45,212 nt of DNA. Source: Shewanella surugensis (GTDB taxonomy: Bacteria; Pseudomonadota; Gammaproteobacteria; Enterobacterales; Shewanellaceae). Made by a program: the position numbers and the translations under genes. The notes under the pieces were generated by a model. It was not told the origin of the DNA. It did not search any database and was given only the letters and a program-made list of their open reading frames with translations. Every line of letters begins with the position of its first letter. Position 1 is the first letter of the stretch. This document shows, in pieces, positions 9,517-18,347 of the stretch. The stretch covers positions 1-45,212 of the forward strand of contig NZ_JAKIKS010000034.1 in assembly GCF_023284005.1 (NCBI RefSeq), read 5' to 3'.

Positions 9517-9542
9517 CCCCGCAGCTTGCTGCGGGGATTTTT
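9517..9542 (+). terminator. Strong hairpin with T-tract (IS200/IS605 right-end hairpin or terminator)
   Basis: CCCCGCAG-CTTG-CTGCGGGG followed by ATTTTT, ten bases after the tnpA stop. It has the shape of a rho-independent terminator and also of the subterminal hairpin at the right end of IS200/IS605 elements. Confidence 0.75.
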
Positions 9543-9712
9543 ATTGGAATGACTTTTCTAGGTTGTATTTTTAACGGTATGATTATAAATGCTTTTAATC
9601 CAGTATGATTCATAGCCAAAAAAGGGGGTTGTATCATTGCTTTATTAATGGGGTTAATTGATATAGATTGTCCATTGTTTTTATAGGGAATATAAGTTTA
9701 TAAGGATATAAA

Positions 9713-10330
9713 ATGAATACTGTAGTAAAAACCCATGAGTTTAATAAAGAGCAATGTGACAAGTTAATCGATGCGTTTAATGGTATTGGATTAGATTTGA
9801 CTTATGTATTTTTCAAATCAGGACAAAAGGACACTCAATGGTTCGATGGGTGTACTGGATTAGACGTTAAACTCAATAATAGGATGGTCTTCATTATTAG
9901 GAAGTCTAATGCCATTATTAAACTTAATAAAATTCCTGAAGATAAACGTAATGAGTTTGTGGAGGCTATTCATTCAGTTGATATTTTTGATGCTGAAGAT
10001 TCAGCGTTTGTTATTCCATTAGGGTCGCTATTTTTATTGATATTGGGTTTTGGTTTACTGCCCTTTTATTTCGAAAAATCAATTATCTTAGGTTATGTTG
10101 CTTGCGGATCGGTATCTTGCTTAATTATTGGTACGTTAATGCTTATGTTTTCTAATTTTACCCTAGGAAAAAATCCGCTGTATACATCGGGGTTAGTCAT
10201 ATTTGCTTTAGGTATGCTGGTGTTTTCGCCCGTATCGCTGTTATTAAAGCCTTTTCTAATGTCTATCGTTGAAGAAAAATTACCTAAATATTTAGGTGAT
10301 CCAGAACAGATCTTAGATGCCCAAAATTAA
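9713..10330 (+). CDS. Uncharacterised protein with three C-terminal membrane segments
   Basis: A 205-residue protein I do not recognise. Residues 1-98 are soluble and mixed alpha/beta (DLTYVFFKSGQ, MVFIIRKSNAIIKLNKI). Hydrophobic stretches at about 99-120, 124-147 and 156-179 should span the inner membrane, leaving a short charged tail (EEKLPKYLGDPEQ). The start is ATG with AAGGATATAAA just upstream. It stands alone between the IS debris and a convergent hydrolase gene, so context gives no clue. The N-terminal half could be a small sensory or PH-like domain, but this is a guess and no function is assigned. Confidence 0.7.
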   Translation: MNTVVKTHEFNKEQCDKLIDAFNGIGLDLTYVFFKSGQKDTQWFDGCTGLDVKLNNRMVFIIRKSNAIIKLNKIPEDKRNEFVEAIHSVDIFDAEDSAFVIPLGSLFLLILGFGLLPFYFEKSIILGYVACGSVSCLIIGTLMLMFSNFTLGKNPLYTSGLVIFALGMLVFSPVSLLLKPFLMSIVEEKLPKYLGDPEQILDAQN

Positions 10331-10371
10331 TGGTTAAGATAGCAATACCAGCCATAGATTTTTTCTGTTTG

Positions 10372-10402
10372 CCACCAAAGATCACCGAGTGATCTTTGGT
10401 GG
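10372..10402. terminator. Long perfect stem-loop between convergent genes
   Basis: CCACCAAAGATCAC-CGA-GTGATCTTTGGTGG, a 14-bp perfect stem with a 3-base loop between the membrane-protein gene and the leftward hydrolase gene. Its position suggests a two-way terminator, although no U-tract follows on either strand. Confidence 0.6.
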
Positions 10403-10492
10403 TTGACCTATTGCACCATTATAATGGCATGAGATGATTTTCAACTTATATCGACTTAACTCTTTTCTGCGAAAAATACTGTTTCACAAGCC

Positions 10493-11416
10493 TTAGGCAC
10501 TATTGAACTGAGCGCTTTTGATACCAGCTGGAGGGGTTATGGGTTGCTCTAGCATGGTTGTTATTTGATCGCTGGTGGTTTGCCATAAGGCTCGAGGCAT
10601 TGTTTTTTTGAAAAAACCAAAATGACCGATGAAGGGAATAGCATGATCTTCAGGATGGAGTCGCTCGAGTGTGACAGATGCATTGCGATAAAATTGGGCG
10701 AGGGCTTTAACGGATTTGAGTGGGGCAAAATCATCATCATCGCTAATGGCATAAAAATGCATGGGAGAATGCACTTGAGAGAAATAAGGGCGCCATTTTA
10801 TGCCGTTTTCGTCACAGATATAGTCTGGGTTTCTTGCCCATTTAGCCCATTGCTGAGCGATGCCTTTTGGCAGAGGTTCGCTGCCGAGGATCGTGCGGGG
10901 TAAGTAACCGAATACTTGTGACATGATGGGGATGATACCATACCAAGCGAGCCAGAGTTTTGGCCACTTTTTTTTATCCCAATGACGCCAATAGCCAGAT
11001 TGACCCGAGAGACTAAGGCATGCGCTCAATGCGTTATTATTGTTTGCTAGGCCAATAATTTGCGCGCCTACCGAATGGCCAAGGCAGACGATGGGAAGCT
11101 GAGCGTGGTGTTCTTGGCACCATGTAATGCAGGCGGAAAAATCCAGCTCGCCCCAGTCTTGCATTCTCATTTGTTTACGTTGCTCAGTCTTTTTAGGTTG
11201 ACTGCCACCAATACCACGATAGTCATAACACAGTACTATAATGCCTTCTTGGGATAAAAATTGAGCATAATCGGTGTAATATTGTTTTTTTACCCCCGTG
11301 GCTGAATTGATGATAACGATGCATTTGGCGGGTGTTAGGGAGGCATATAAAGTGGCAGCTAAATTAAAGCCATCTTTGGTTCTTATTGTGGTGTGGGTAA
11401 CTTCCTTGGCTTCCAT
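10493..11416 (-). CDS. Alpha/beta-hydrolase fold protein
   Basis: A 307-residue cytoplasmic alpha/beta hydrolase. The nucleophile elbow GHSVG is near residue 114. An Asp-rich loop (AISDDDDFAPL) is in the right place for the acid, and GHFGFF near residue 270 carries the likely catalytic His. An early strand-turn NSATGVKKQYY provides the oxyanion region. It resembles the predicted hydrolases of the COG4757 type; the substrate is unknown. The start is ATG at 11416 with AAGGA nine bases upstream. It is transcribed away from cysD, with 364 bp between the two starts, and is probably monocistronic. No link to sulfur metabolism is visible beyond adjacency. Confidence 0.85.
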   Translation of the reverse strand: MEAKEVTHTTIRTKDGFNLAATLYASLTPAKCIVIINSATGVKKQYYTDYAQFLSQEGIIVLCYDYRGIGGSQPKKTEQRKQMRMQDWGELDFSACITWCQEHHAQLPIVCLGHSVGAQIIGLANNNNALSACLSLSGQSGYWRHWDKKKWPKLWLAWYGIIPIMSQVFGYLPRTILGSEPLPKGIAQQWAKWARNPDYICDENGIKWRPYFSQVHSPMHFYAISDDDDFAPLKSVKALAQFYRNASVTLERLHPEDHAIPFIGHFGFFKKTMPRALWQTTSDQITTMLEQPITPPAGIKSAQFNSA

Positions 11417-11780
11417 TGAGACGATTCCTTATCTTTTAGCTTATTATTGAGTGAGTCTGTCGATCATGACGTTTATTTCTAACCATGTTAGATTATTGTA
11501 ATTTTATTTTTTAGTCCAATACTTAGCCTGTCTAAGCGTGATTTATGACTGTTAATATCGTTGCTTATTGTTTTATTATTTATATAACTTTTATCTCCTT
11601 TACACTGTTTATATATAACCTAAGGTTATTAGTTGATAGATTTCAATCTAGGTTTTAGGGAGATAAGGTTGGCAGTCACTAAGGTTTGTCACTTAAAATG
11701 AATCTCATGCTAATACACTCTTCTGTGTGACGCCTTGTTTTAACGCGAGCACTTGGGCTTATTTTTATTGTAGGAATAGT
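11417..11780. other. Divergent intergenic region between hydrolase and cysD
   Basis: AT-rich and should hold the promoters of both neighbours. The clearest structure is the palindrome at 11615-11629; otherwise I see no gene and no clear consensus promoter. Confidence 0.5.
11615..11629. promoter_or_regulatory. Palindrome upstream of cysD, candidate regulator site
   Basis: ATAACCT-A-AGGTTAT is a perfect 7+1+7 inverted repeat about 150 bp before cysD. A LysR-type regulator such as CysB would be the obvious candidate given the operon, but the CysB consensus is loose and this is inference. Confidence 0.35.
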
Positions 11781-12689
11781 ATGGATCCCATTAGATTGAC
11801 ACATTTGAAGGCACTTGAAGCCGAATCAATACAAATTATGCGTGAAGTGGCCGCTGAATTTGAGAATCCTGTCATGCTGTATTCCGTGGGGAAGGATTCA
11901 TCGGTCCTGCTTCACTTGGCGAGAAAAGCCTTTTATCCCGCTAAAATCCCCTTTCCTTTGATGCATGTTGACACCAACTGGAAATTTAAGGAAATGATCA
12001 CTTTTCGTGATCAAATGGCGGAAAAACACGGGTTTAATTTAATCGTGCATAAGAACCCGCGCGGGATAGAAATGAACATTAGCCCTTTCACCCATGGTAG
12101 TGCTAAGCATACTGACATCATGAAAACGGAAGGCTTGAAGCAAGCGCTCGACATGCATGGTTTCGATGCCGCTTTTGGTGGTGCACGCCGTGATGAAGAA
12201 AAATCGCGTGCTAAAGAGCGGGTGTATTCTTTCCGCGACAGCAAGCATCGTTGGGATCCTAAGAATCAGCGTCCTGAGTTATGGAATATCTATAACGGTA
12301 AAGTGGATAAAGGTGAGAGCATTCGTGTGTTTCCTTTATCGAATTGGACTGAGCTGGATATTTGGCAGTATATCTATTTAGAGCAAATTGAAATTCCTTC
12401 GCTTTACTTGGCGGCGCCGCGTCCTGTGGTTGAGCGTGATGGCACGCTGATCATGGTTGATGATGAGCGTATGGAGTTTGAAGAAGGCGAAGTGGTTGAA
12501 AATAAAATGGTGCGTTTTAGAACCTTAGGGTGTTATCCGCTGACGGGCGCGGTTGAATCGACGGCCACAACCTTACCTGAAATTATTCAAGAGATGTTGC
12601 TTTGTACCACTTCTGAGCGCCAGGGCCGAGTGATTGATAATGACTCTTCGGGGTCGATGGAAAAAAAGAAAATGGAAGGCTATTTCTAA
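11781..12689 (+). CDS. cysD: Sulfate adenylyltransferase subunit 2
   Basis: The 302-residue small subunit of ATP sulfurylase. With CysN it makes adenosine 5'-phosphosulfate from sulfate and ATP, the first step of assimilatory sulfate reduction in the cytoplasm. The N-type ATP pyrophosphatase loop SVGKDS lies at residues 35-40, and [20 protein letters not shown] is the family's Arg-rich signature. The open frame extends 18 codons further upstream (to ATG 11727), but ATG 11781 has TAGGA five bases before it and gives the normal N-terminus ([13 protein letters not shown]), so I use it. First gene of cysD-cysN-permease-cysC-DHH, all on the plus strand; 140 bp separate it from cysN. Confidence 0.97.
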   Translation: MDPIRLTHLKALEAESIQIMREVAAEFENPVMLYSVGKDSSVLLHLARKAFYPAKIPFPLMHVDTNWKFKEMITFRDQMAEKHGFNLIVHKNPRGIEMNISPFTHGSAKHTDIMKTEGLKQALDMHGFDAAFGGARRDEEKSRAKERVYSFRDSKHRWDPKNQRPELWNIYNGKVDKGESIRVFPLSNWTELDIWQYIYLEQIEIPSLYLAAPRPVVERDGTLIMVDDERMEFEEGEVVENKMVRFRTLGCYPLTGAVESTATTLPEIIQEMLLCTTSERQGRVIDNDSSGSMEKKKMEGYF

Positions 12690-12829
12690 GCTTACTTCCT
12701 TTTTAGGCTTACGCCCTTTTTTAAGTCCCTCTTTTTATCGAGCTTTATGTGAGGGAAAAGAAAGATTTGCATTTTTACCGTTTTGAGCACAAATGCGTGA
12801 CTCGAGATTGAAGCACGAAGGATTAACAG

Positions 12830-14266
12830 ATGTCTGATAATAGTACCTCACTGATCGCTTCCGATATTGAAGCGTATTTGAAAGTCCATGAAAATAAAGA
12901 CATGCTGCGCATTTTAACCTGTGGCAGTGTCGATGATGGGAAATCTACATTAATTGGCCGTTTACTTTTTGATAGTAAAATGATTTTTGAAGATCAAATG
13001 GCCGCTATCGTGAAAGATTCCAAACGGTTTAATACCACGGATGAGTCATTTGATTTGGCTCTACTGGTGGATGGTTTGCAATCTGAGCGAGAGCAAGGGA
13101 TCACCATTGATGTTGCATATCGCTATTTTGCTACTGAGCAACGTAAATTTATTATTGCCGATACGCCGGGTCATGAGCAATACACTCGTAATATGGCGAC
13201 TGGAGCATCCACTTGTGATTTAGCCATTATTTTGATCGATGCGCGTCATGGCATCCAAGTACAGACCCGTCGTCACAGTTTTATTTGCTCTTTATTAGGC
13301 ATTAAACATGTCGTTGTTGCGGTCAATAAGATGGACGCGGTGGACTATGACCAAAGTGTCTATCAGCAAATTAAAAAAGAATACCGAGAATTTGCGGACG
13401 ATTTGGATTTTTGTGATGTGCGCTTTGTGCCGATGTCAGCATTAAAAGGCGACAATGTGGTCAATGAAAGTGCCAACATGCCTTGGTACCCAGGCTCTTC
13501 ATTGCTGAAACTCCTCAATACTGTGTCGGTTAATCATGATGCGAATCAATCGTTTCGTTTTCAAGTGCAATATGTGAATCGGCCTAATCTTGATTTTCGT
13601 GGTTTTTGCGGCACGCTAGCCTCGGGTGATATCCGTGTCGGCGACACGATTGTCGCTTTACCGTCAGGAAAAAGCAGTAAGGTCAAATCGATCGTCACCT
13701 TTGATGGCGATTTAGAAAAAGCCCAAGCTGGTGAGGCCGTCACGCTGACTTTGGAAGATGAGATTGATATTAGCCGCGGCGATATGCTGGTGCGGCCTCA
13801 TGACTTACCGCATTCGAGTGCGCATTTTGATGCCGATGTGGTGTGGATGACCGAGGAGCCGCTACACTTTGATAGAGAATATTTGATTAAGGCGGGCAGT
13901 CATTCTGTTTATGGATTTGCTGAGACGATTCAATATAAAGTGGACGTTAATACTCTCGATAAATTGGATGCGCAGCAATTAGGCTTAAATGAAATAGGTC
14001 GTTGCCGTTTTGAAACCACCGCACCACTGCAATTTGATGCTTATGGTGATAACCGCTCAACGGGCGCGTTTATCATTATTGATCGCTTAACAAATGTGAC
14101 GGTGGGCGCGGGTATGATCCGTGATGCGGTTTCAGCCAATGTGCAAGCTAATACACCAAACAGTGCTAAAGCGCCGCATGCTTATTCAGAGTTTGAATTA
14201 GAAATGAATGCGTTAGTGCGCAAACACTTCCCTCATTGGGATGCTAAAGATATCACTCGCTCTTAA
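12830..14266 (+). CDS. cysN: Sulfate adenylyltransferase subunit 1 (GTPase)
   Basis: A 478-residue translation-factor-like GTPase that drives APS formation by CysD through GTP hydrolysis. G motifs are intact: GSVDDGKST (32-40), DTPGH near 110, NKMD near 166, and SAL as G5. A beta-barrel domain 2 and a C-terminal domain follow, as in EF-Tu relatives. Its length is normal for a stand-alone CysN; there is no fused APS-kinase domain, in line with the separate cysC downstream. AAGGA lies eight bases before the ATG. Confidence 0.97.
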   Translation: MSDNSTSLIASDIEAYLKVHENKDMLRILTCGSVDDGKSTLIGRLLFDSKMIFEDQMAAIVKDSKRFNTTDESFDLALLVDGLQSEREQGITIDVAYRYFATEQRKFIIADTPGHEQYTRNMATGASTCDLAIILIDARHGIQVQTRRHSFICSLLGIKHVVVAVNKMDAVDYDQSVYQQIKKEYREFADDLDFCDVRFVPMSALKGDNVVNESANMPWYPGSSLLKLLNTVSVNHDANQSFRFQVQYVNRPNLDFRGFCGTLASGDIRVGDTIVALPSGKSSKVKSIVTFDGDLEKAQAGEAVTLTLEDEIDISRGDMLVRPHDLPHSSAHFDADVVWMTEEPLHFDREYLIKAGSHSVYGFAETIQYKVDVNTLDKLDAQQLGLNEIGRCRFETTAPLQFDAYGDNRSTGAFIIIDRLTNVTVGAGMIRDAVSANVQANTPNSAKAPHAYSEFELEMNALVRKHFPHWDAKDITRS

Positions 14267-14599
14267 TATGATGTCAGTGTGATAGATAAAGTGGATCGCG
14301 GCCGAGTCTGCTCAGCGATCCATGCTTATCTTAATTTGAGCGTTCATCTTAATTAGGTTATCTATTTTGATGGCGGGATTTTTTATTGGTCGCCTGTTTG
14401 TTTATGGGGCGTTTAGGCGTTATGACGATTGTTTATTGTATGTTTTATCTGAGCGTTTTTAAGTGTGTTTATCTGCGCTTTCAAGTGTCCTTATCAGCGA
14501 GTCTTTCACTATCGAAACGGCTTTAGATAAACAGACTTTCAATAAAGCCGCACCGATAAAATAGTCGCAATCCATTCAGTTTTATTCATCTGGGGTCTT
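14267..14599. other. Spacer between cysN and the permease with repeats
   Basis: No gene seen. TGGATCGC at 14292-14299 pairs with GCGATCCA at 14315-14322 (8-bp stem, 15-base loop). An imperfect 22-bp tandem repeat (AAGTGT...TTATC.GCG) lies at 14459-14502. It may contain a promoter of its own or an mRNA processing site, since 333 bp is long for the inside of an operon. Confidence 0.45.
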
Positions 14600-16327
14600 A
14601 TGTCTATTGATGCTTATTTAACCTTAGGTATTTTCGTTGGCACCATTGTTGGACTGGTCACTTTCCAGCAACGTCCAGCGGCGGTGTTTGGTGTGACGTT
14701 AATGTCGCTAGTTGCATTAGGCTTGGTATCACGAGCACAATTATTATCGAGTATGGTCAATCCTGGGCTGGTGACCTTAGTGCTGTTGGTGTTGTGTTCA
14801 TTTGCATTGGAAAAAACGCGTTTACTCAGAGTGATCGCCTCAAAAATGATCGTCAGTAGCTATCAATCGACTTGGTTCAGGCTATTTGGGATCACGGCCG
14901 CTTGCTCGGCGCTGCTTAATAATACGGCGGTGGTGGCCACCTTGTTATCGCCTATTCGTAATAATCCACATCATTTTGCCAGTAAACTGTTATTACCTTT
15001 ATCTTATGCGGCCATTTTAGGCGGAACCTTGACCTTGATTGGCACCTCAACCAATTTAATCGTTAATAGCCTTTTTATTGAAGCCGAAGGCCATGGGCTG
15101 AGCTTCTTTTCTTTTACTGCAGTGGGCGCGTTACTCGTGGTGGGCTGCGGCATTGTATTGCGTTTGGCGAGTCGCTGGTTGCCTGAAATCAGCGTTGAAG
15201 ACAGTGGTTCTAAAGGCTATTTTATTGATGCTAAAGTCAAATTAGGTTCAGAACTGATTGGTCGCAGCGTCGAAGCAAACGGCTTACGTCATCTTGAATC
15301 GTTATTCTTGGTGGAAGTGGTGCGTGAAGGTCGATTGATTAGCCCTGTGGCGCCAACAGAAGTCATTGAGATTAATGATAAACTGATTTTCTCTGGTGAT
15401 GTGGCTAAGGTCAGACAGTTAGATCAATTTACCGGACTTGAATCTTTTGCTCACGAGAATGGTTTACTGGATCGAAATTTAACCGAAGTGGTCGTGAGAC
15501 CTGAAAGTGTATTGGTGGGTAATAGCCTCAAATCGGCAGGCTTTCGCGCCTTATTTGATGCGGCTGTGGTCGCCATTCGCCGTGATGGAGAGCAAATATC
15601 CGGTAAACTTGGAGAGGTGCTTATTCGCAGCGGCGATTTTTTAGTGTTAGCGGTGGGGGAAGATTACCCGAGTCGGCGTAACATCAGTAAGAACTTTATT
15701 GTCCTCAGCGGTGTTGAGCCAGAAATGAGACTGAATGGTTGGAAAGCGTGGTTAGCGATAGGAGGCTTCTTACTCGGTGTGGGGCTCGCGGCCACAGGTT
15801 TGCTCGACATGATGCAGTCAATGTTATTGTTACTCGGTATACTGATTTTTACTGGGTGTATCACGGTGAATGAAATCATGCGCCGCTTTCCGATTGATAT
15901 TTGGCTGGTGGTCTCGACGGCGATTTTATTGTCTCATGCCTTAGTTAATTCAGATGTGGTCTCGGTATTGAGTCATTGGATTAATGCTAGCTCGGATAAG
16001 AATGATGTGTATCTGGCCTTGATAGCCGTTTATGTCGCGACGTGGTTGATGACAGAGCTGGTGACCAACAATGCGGCCGCCGCGTTGATGTTTCCCATTG
16101 CTTATAGTATTGCGTTGGGATTGGGGGTGGATGTGATGCCCTTTGTGATGACAGTGGCCTTTGCAGCCAGTGGCAGTTTTATGAGCCCTTATGGTTACCA
16201 AACGAATTTGATGGTGTTTAATGCGGGTCAATACAAACTGACCGATTTCTTTAAAGTGGGCGCCGCGGTGAGTGTGACCTATGGTGTTATTGTACTGAGT
16301 GCGGTGCCAGTATTTTTCCCGTTTTAA
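14600..16327 (+). CDS. SLC13-family permease with paired TrkA-C (RCK_C) domains, probable sulfate transporter
   Basis: A 575-residue inner-membrane protein. About six membrane segments fill residues 1-195 and as many again 380-575. Between them are two tandem TrkA-C-like regulatory domains (about 205-285, EVIEINDKLIFSG; and about 295-370, GEVLIRSGDFLVLAV). SLC13 hallmarks are visible as SALLNNTAVVA and TLIGTSTNLIVN in the first half and TNNAAAALMFPI and MSPYGYQTN in the second half. Homologues with this layout transport sulfate or other divalent anions with sodium. Its place between cysN and cysC makes sulfate the best guess; no ABC sulfate transporter genes are in the window. GGGG lies shortly before the ATG. 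Confidence 0.88.
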   Translation: MSIDAYLTLGIFVGTIVGLVTFQQRPAAVFGVTLMSLVALGLVSRAQLLSSMVNPGLVTLVLLVLCSFALEKTRLLRVIASKMIVSSYQSTWFRLFGITAACSALLNNTAVVATLLSPIRNNPHHFASKLLLPLSYAAILGGTLTLIGTSTNLIVNSLFIEAEGHGLSFFSFTAVGALLVVGCGIVLRLASRWLPEISVEDSGSKGYFIDAKVKLGSELIGRSVEANGLRHLESLFLVEVVREGRLISPVAPTEVIEINDKLIFSGDVAKVRQLDQFTGLESFAHENGLLDRNLTEVVVRPESVLVGNSLKSAGFRALFDAAVVAIRRDGEQISGKLGEVLIRSGDFLVLAVGEDYPSRRNISKNFIVLSGVEPEMRLNGWKAWLAIGGFLLGVGLAATGLLDMMQSMLLLLGILIFTGCITVNEIMRRFPIDIWLVVSTAILLSHALVNSDVVSVLSHWINASSDKNDVYLALIAVYVATWLMTELVTNNAAAALMFPIAYSIALGLGVDVMPFVMTVAFAASGSFMSPYGYQTNLMVFNAGQYKLTDFFKVGAAVSVTYGVIVLSAVPVFFPF

Positions 16328-16375
16328 TGGCCGAGAACGTAAGTCAATAAGTAAGATAAATGGATAGGAAGTGAA

Positions 16376-17023
16376 ATGTCTAAGTCACCTTATATCAACA
16401 GAGATGTTGATAACGAAAAATCAGCCAATGTGGTTTGGCATCAAGCCAGCGTGAGTCATGAAGAGCGAATGGGTTTAAATGGTCACAAACCTGCGGTGTT
16501 ATGGTTTACCGGCTTAAGCGGCTCGGGTAAATCGACAATGGCCAATGCGGTCGATAGATTGTTACATCAGTTAGCATGTCATACCTATGTGCTTGATGGT
16601 GATAATGTACGTCATGGACTCAATGGTGATTTGAGCTTTTCTGATCGTGATCGGGTGGAAAATATTCGCCGAATTGGTGAAGTGTCAAAACTGTTTGTTG
16701 ATGCGGGCATGCTGGTGCTCACAGCCTTTATTTCACCTTTTAGGGCGGATAGAGAACTGGTGCGTAGTTTAAATCAAGCAACGCAATTTATTGAGGTCTT
16801 CATTGATACCCCGCTTGATGTGTGTGAGCAGCGCGACCCAAAAGGACTGTATAAAAAAGCTCGCAATGGGGAAATTAAGCAGTTTACGGGGATAGACTCG
16901 GCTTATGAGGTGCCAGTATCGCCTGAGCTCCGAGTCGAAACGGCAGGTAAGAGCATTGAATCTTGCGCTCAGCTAGTGGTGGACTATTTATTGGAACAAG
17001 GGATTATCAGTCGCCAAAATTAA
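16376..17023 (+). CDS. cysC: Adenylylsulfate kinase
   Basis: A 215-residue APS kinase that phosphorylates the 3'-OH of APS to give PAPS. The P-loop GLSGSGKST is near residues 46-54. The conserved [11 protein letters not shown], the [13 protein letters not shown] helix and the [19 protein letters not shown] substrate loop are all present, and the length is normal. ATG follows AGGAAGTGAA. 48 bp after the permease stop, consistent with co-transcription. Confidence 0.96.
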   Translation: MSKSPYINRDVDNEKSANVVWHQASVSHEERMGLNGHKPAVLWFTGLSGSGKSTMANAVDRLLHQLACHTYVLDGDNVRHGLNGDLSFSDRDRVENIRRIGEVSKLFVDAGMLVLTAFISPFRADRELVRSLNQATQFIEVFIDTPLDVCEQRDPKGLYKKARNGEIKQFTGIDSAYEVPVSPELRVETAGKSIESCAQLVVDYLLEQGIISRQN

Positions 17024-17086
17024 GGTGAGACTCAGCGATGGAGAATGATAAGGCTAATAGAAAATAATTAAAGTAATGAGTGTATT

Positions 17087-18052
17087 ATGAACTACGATAT
17101 TTTTAATGGCGATGCTGATGGGATTATTTCATTACTGCAATTAAGGTTGGCTTATCCTCAACAAAGTGAGTTGATCACGGGGGTGAAGCGGAATATTGAT
17201 CTGCTTAATCAAATGTGTGATGTGATTAATGCCCATGATGAAGTCACTGTGCTGGATATTTCGATGCAAAAAAACCAGCAGGGTTTACACACAGTGCTTA
17301 ATAAAGGGGCGAAGGTTTTTTATGCGGATCATCATCAAAGTGGGCATATTCCCCGCCATACTCATTTAGCGGCCCATATTGATCTCGATGCGAATATTTG
17401 CACTGGGCTGATCATCGATAAACTATTGGCTGGACGTTATCATACTTGGGCGATTGCGGCTGCGTACGGTGATAACTTGATAACCGTCGCCGATGGACTA
17501 GCAAGTGTGGCTGGATTAAGTCATGAGCAAACACAGCAGTTAAAAGATCTGGGGACGTTGATTAATTATAATGGTTATGGCGCGTGTGTTGAGGATTTAC
17601 ATTTTCACCCAAAAGCGTTATTTGAGCAGTTGTTACACTTTCCTGATCCGTTTTTATTATTCGATGATAAAGCGTCTTTGTACTACCAATTAAAGGTGGC
17701 GTTCGATGCTGATTTTGATAAGGCATTAGCGCTTAAGCCTGAGTATGTCAGTGAGTCTGTAGCCTTATATCGATTGCCAGCACAGGCGTGGGCGAGTCGG
17801 ATCAGTGGGGTGTTTGGTAATCATTTAGCCAACAGTGCCCCCGATAAGGCACATCTTGTCCTCACAGAGCAATCTGTCGATGATGTGATGGTGTCTTTGC
17901 GGGCTCCGCTCAATAATAAACAAGGCGCAGTGGCAGTATGCAGTCAGTTTGCTACAGGTGGGGGCCGTGAGGCCGCAGCGGGGATTAATGTCCTCCCTGT
18001 GGATGCTATTGAGGCATTAATCAATGTAACGGAAAAGTATTACTTCAGTTAG
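17087..18052 (+). CDS. DHH/DHHA1-family phosphoesterase
   Basis: A 321-residue DHH-superfamily protein. The N-terminal metal motif is FNGDADGI (residues 6-13), DIS near 60 is a further metal ligand site, ADHHQSG near 79-85 is the DHH motif, and the C-terminal DHHA1 substrate loop GGGREAAAG is near 290. Relatives include RecJ and NrnA/Orn-like nanoRNases, of which NrnA also removes the 3'-phosphate of pAp. It is the last gene of the sulfate-activation operon, 63 bp after cysC, with a weak ribosome-binding site. Since PAPS reduction releases pAp, a pAp phosphatase role is attractive, but a single-strand nuclease is equally compatible with the motifs. Confidence 0.88.
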   Translation: MNYDIFNGDADGIISLLQLRLAYPQQSELITGVKRNIDLLNQMCDVINAHDEVTVLDISMQKNQQGLHTVLNKGAKVFYADHHQSGHIPRHTHLAAHIDLDANICTGLIIDKLLAGRYHTWAIAAAYGDNLITVADGLASVAGLSHEQTQQLKDLGTLINYNGYGACVEDLHFHPKALFEQLLHFPDPFLLFDDKASLYYQLKVAFDADFDKALALKPEYVSESVALYRLPAQAWASRISGVFGNHLANSAPDKAHLVLTEQSVDDVMVSLRAPLNNKQGAVAVCSQFATGGGREAAAGINVLPVDAIEALINVTEKYYFS

Positions 18053-18202
18053 GTGCGTGTCCTTAAGTTGTCCATTTATCCGCTTTAACTATTTATTTAT
18101 TAAGGTTATTTTTTCTGTCTTTAATTTAAAATGCACGCTTATTTTTTTAATCAGGCAAGTTAAGATTTTATCAATTAAAATTGGATAAGCGATGTGATTT
18201 TT

Positions 18203-18250
18203 AGCTGAATTATTGATTAATGAAATAATGCAGCTGAATTTTTGATTAAT
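18203..18250. repeat. Two-copy direct repeat, 29-bp period
   Basis: AGCTGAATTATTGATTAAT at 18203-18221 and AGCTGAATTTTTGATTAAT at 18232-18250 differ at one base. They sit in the AT-rich spacer between the DHH gene and the leftward EPS genes. Function unknown. Confidence 0.55.
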
Positions 18251-18266
18251 ATGAGGCCTCGAAAGG

Positions 18267-18280
18267 CGTGAAACTTCACG
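18267..18280. repeat. Near-perfect palindrome
   Basis: CGTGAA-AC-TTCACG, 6-bp arms, in the spacer after both the cys operon and the EPS operon end. It could be a regulator site or a small hairpin; nothing further supports either. Confidence 0.35.
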
Positions 18281-18347
18281 AGTCCATATGAATTTTTAAC
18301 AGGTAAACGTGTGTCGCTTATTGCTGAGATCTAGCGTTTGAGTCTTT

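Noticed and set aside
15950..16231. 93-codon minus-strand frame within the SLC13 permease gene
   Set aside because: A shadow frame over a gene with clear family motifs; no ribosome-binding site and His/Arg-rich content typical of antisense frames.
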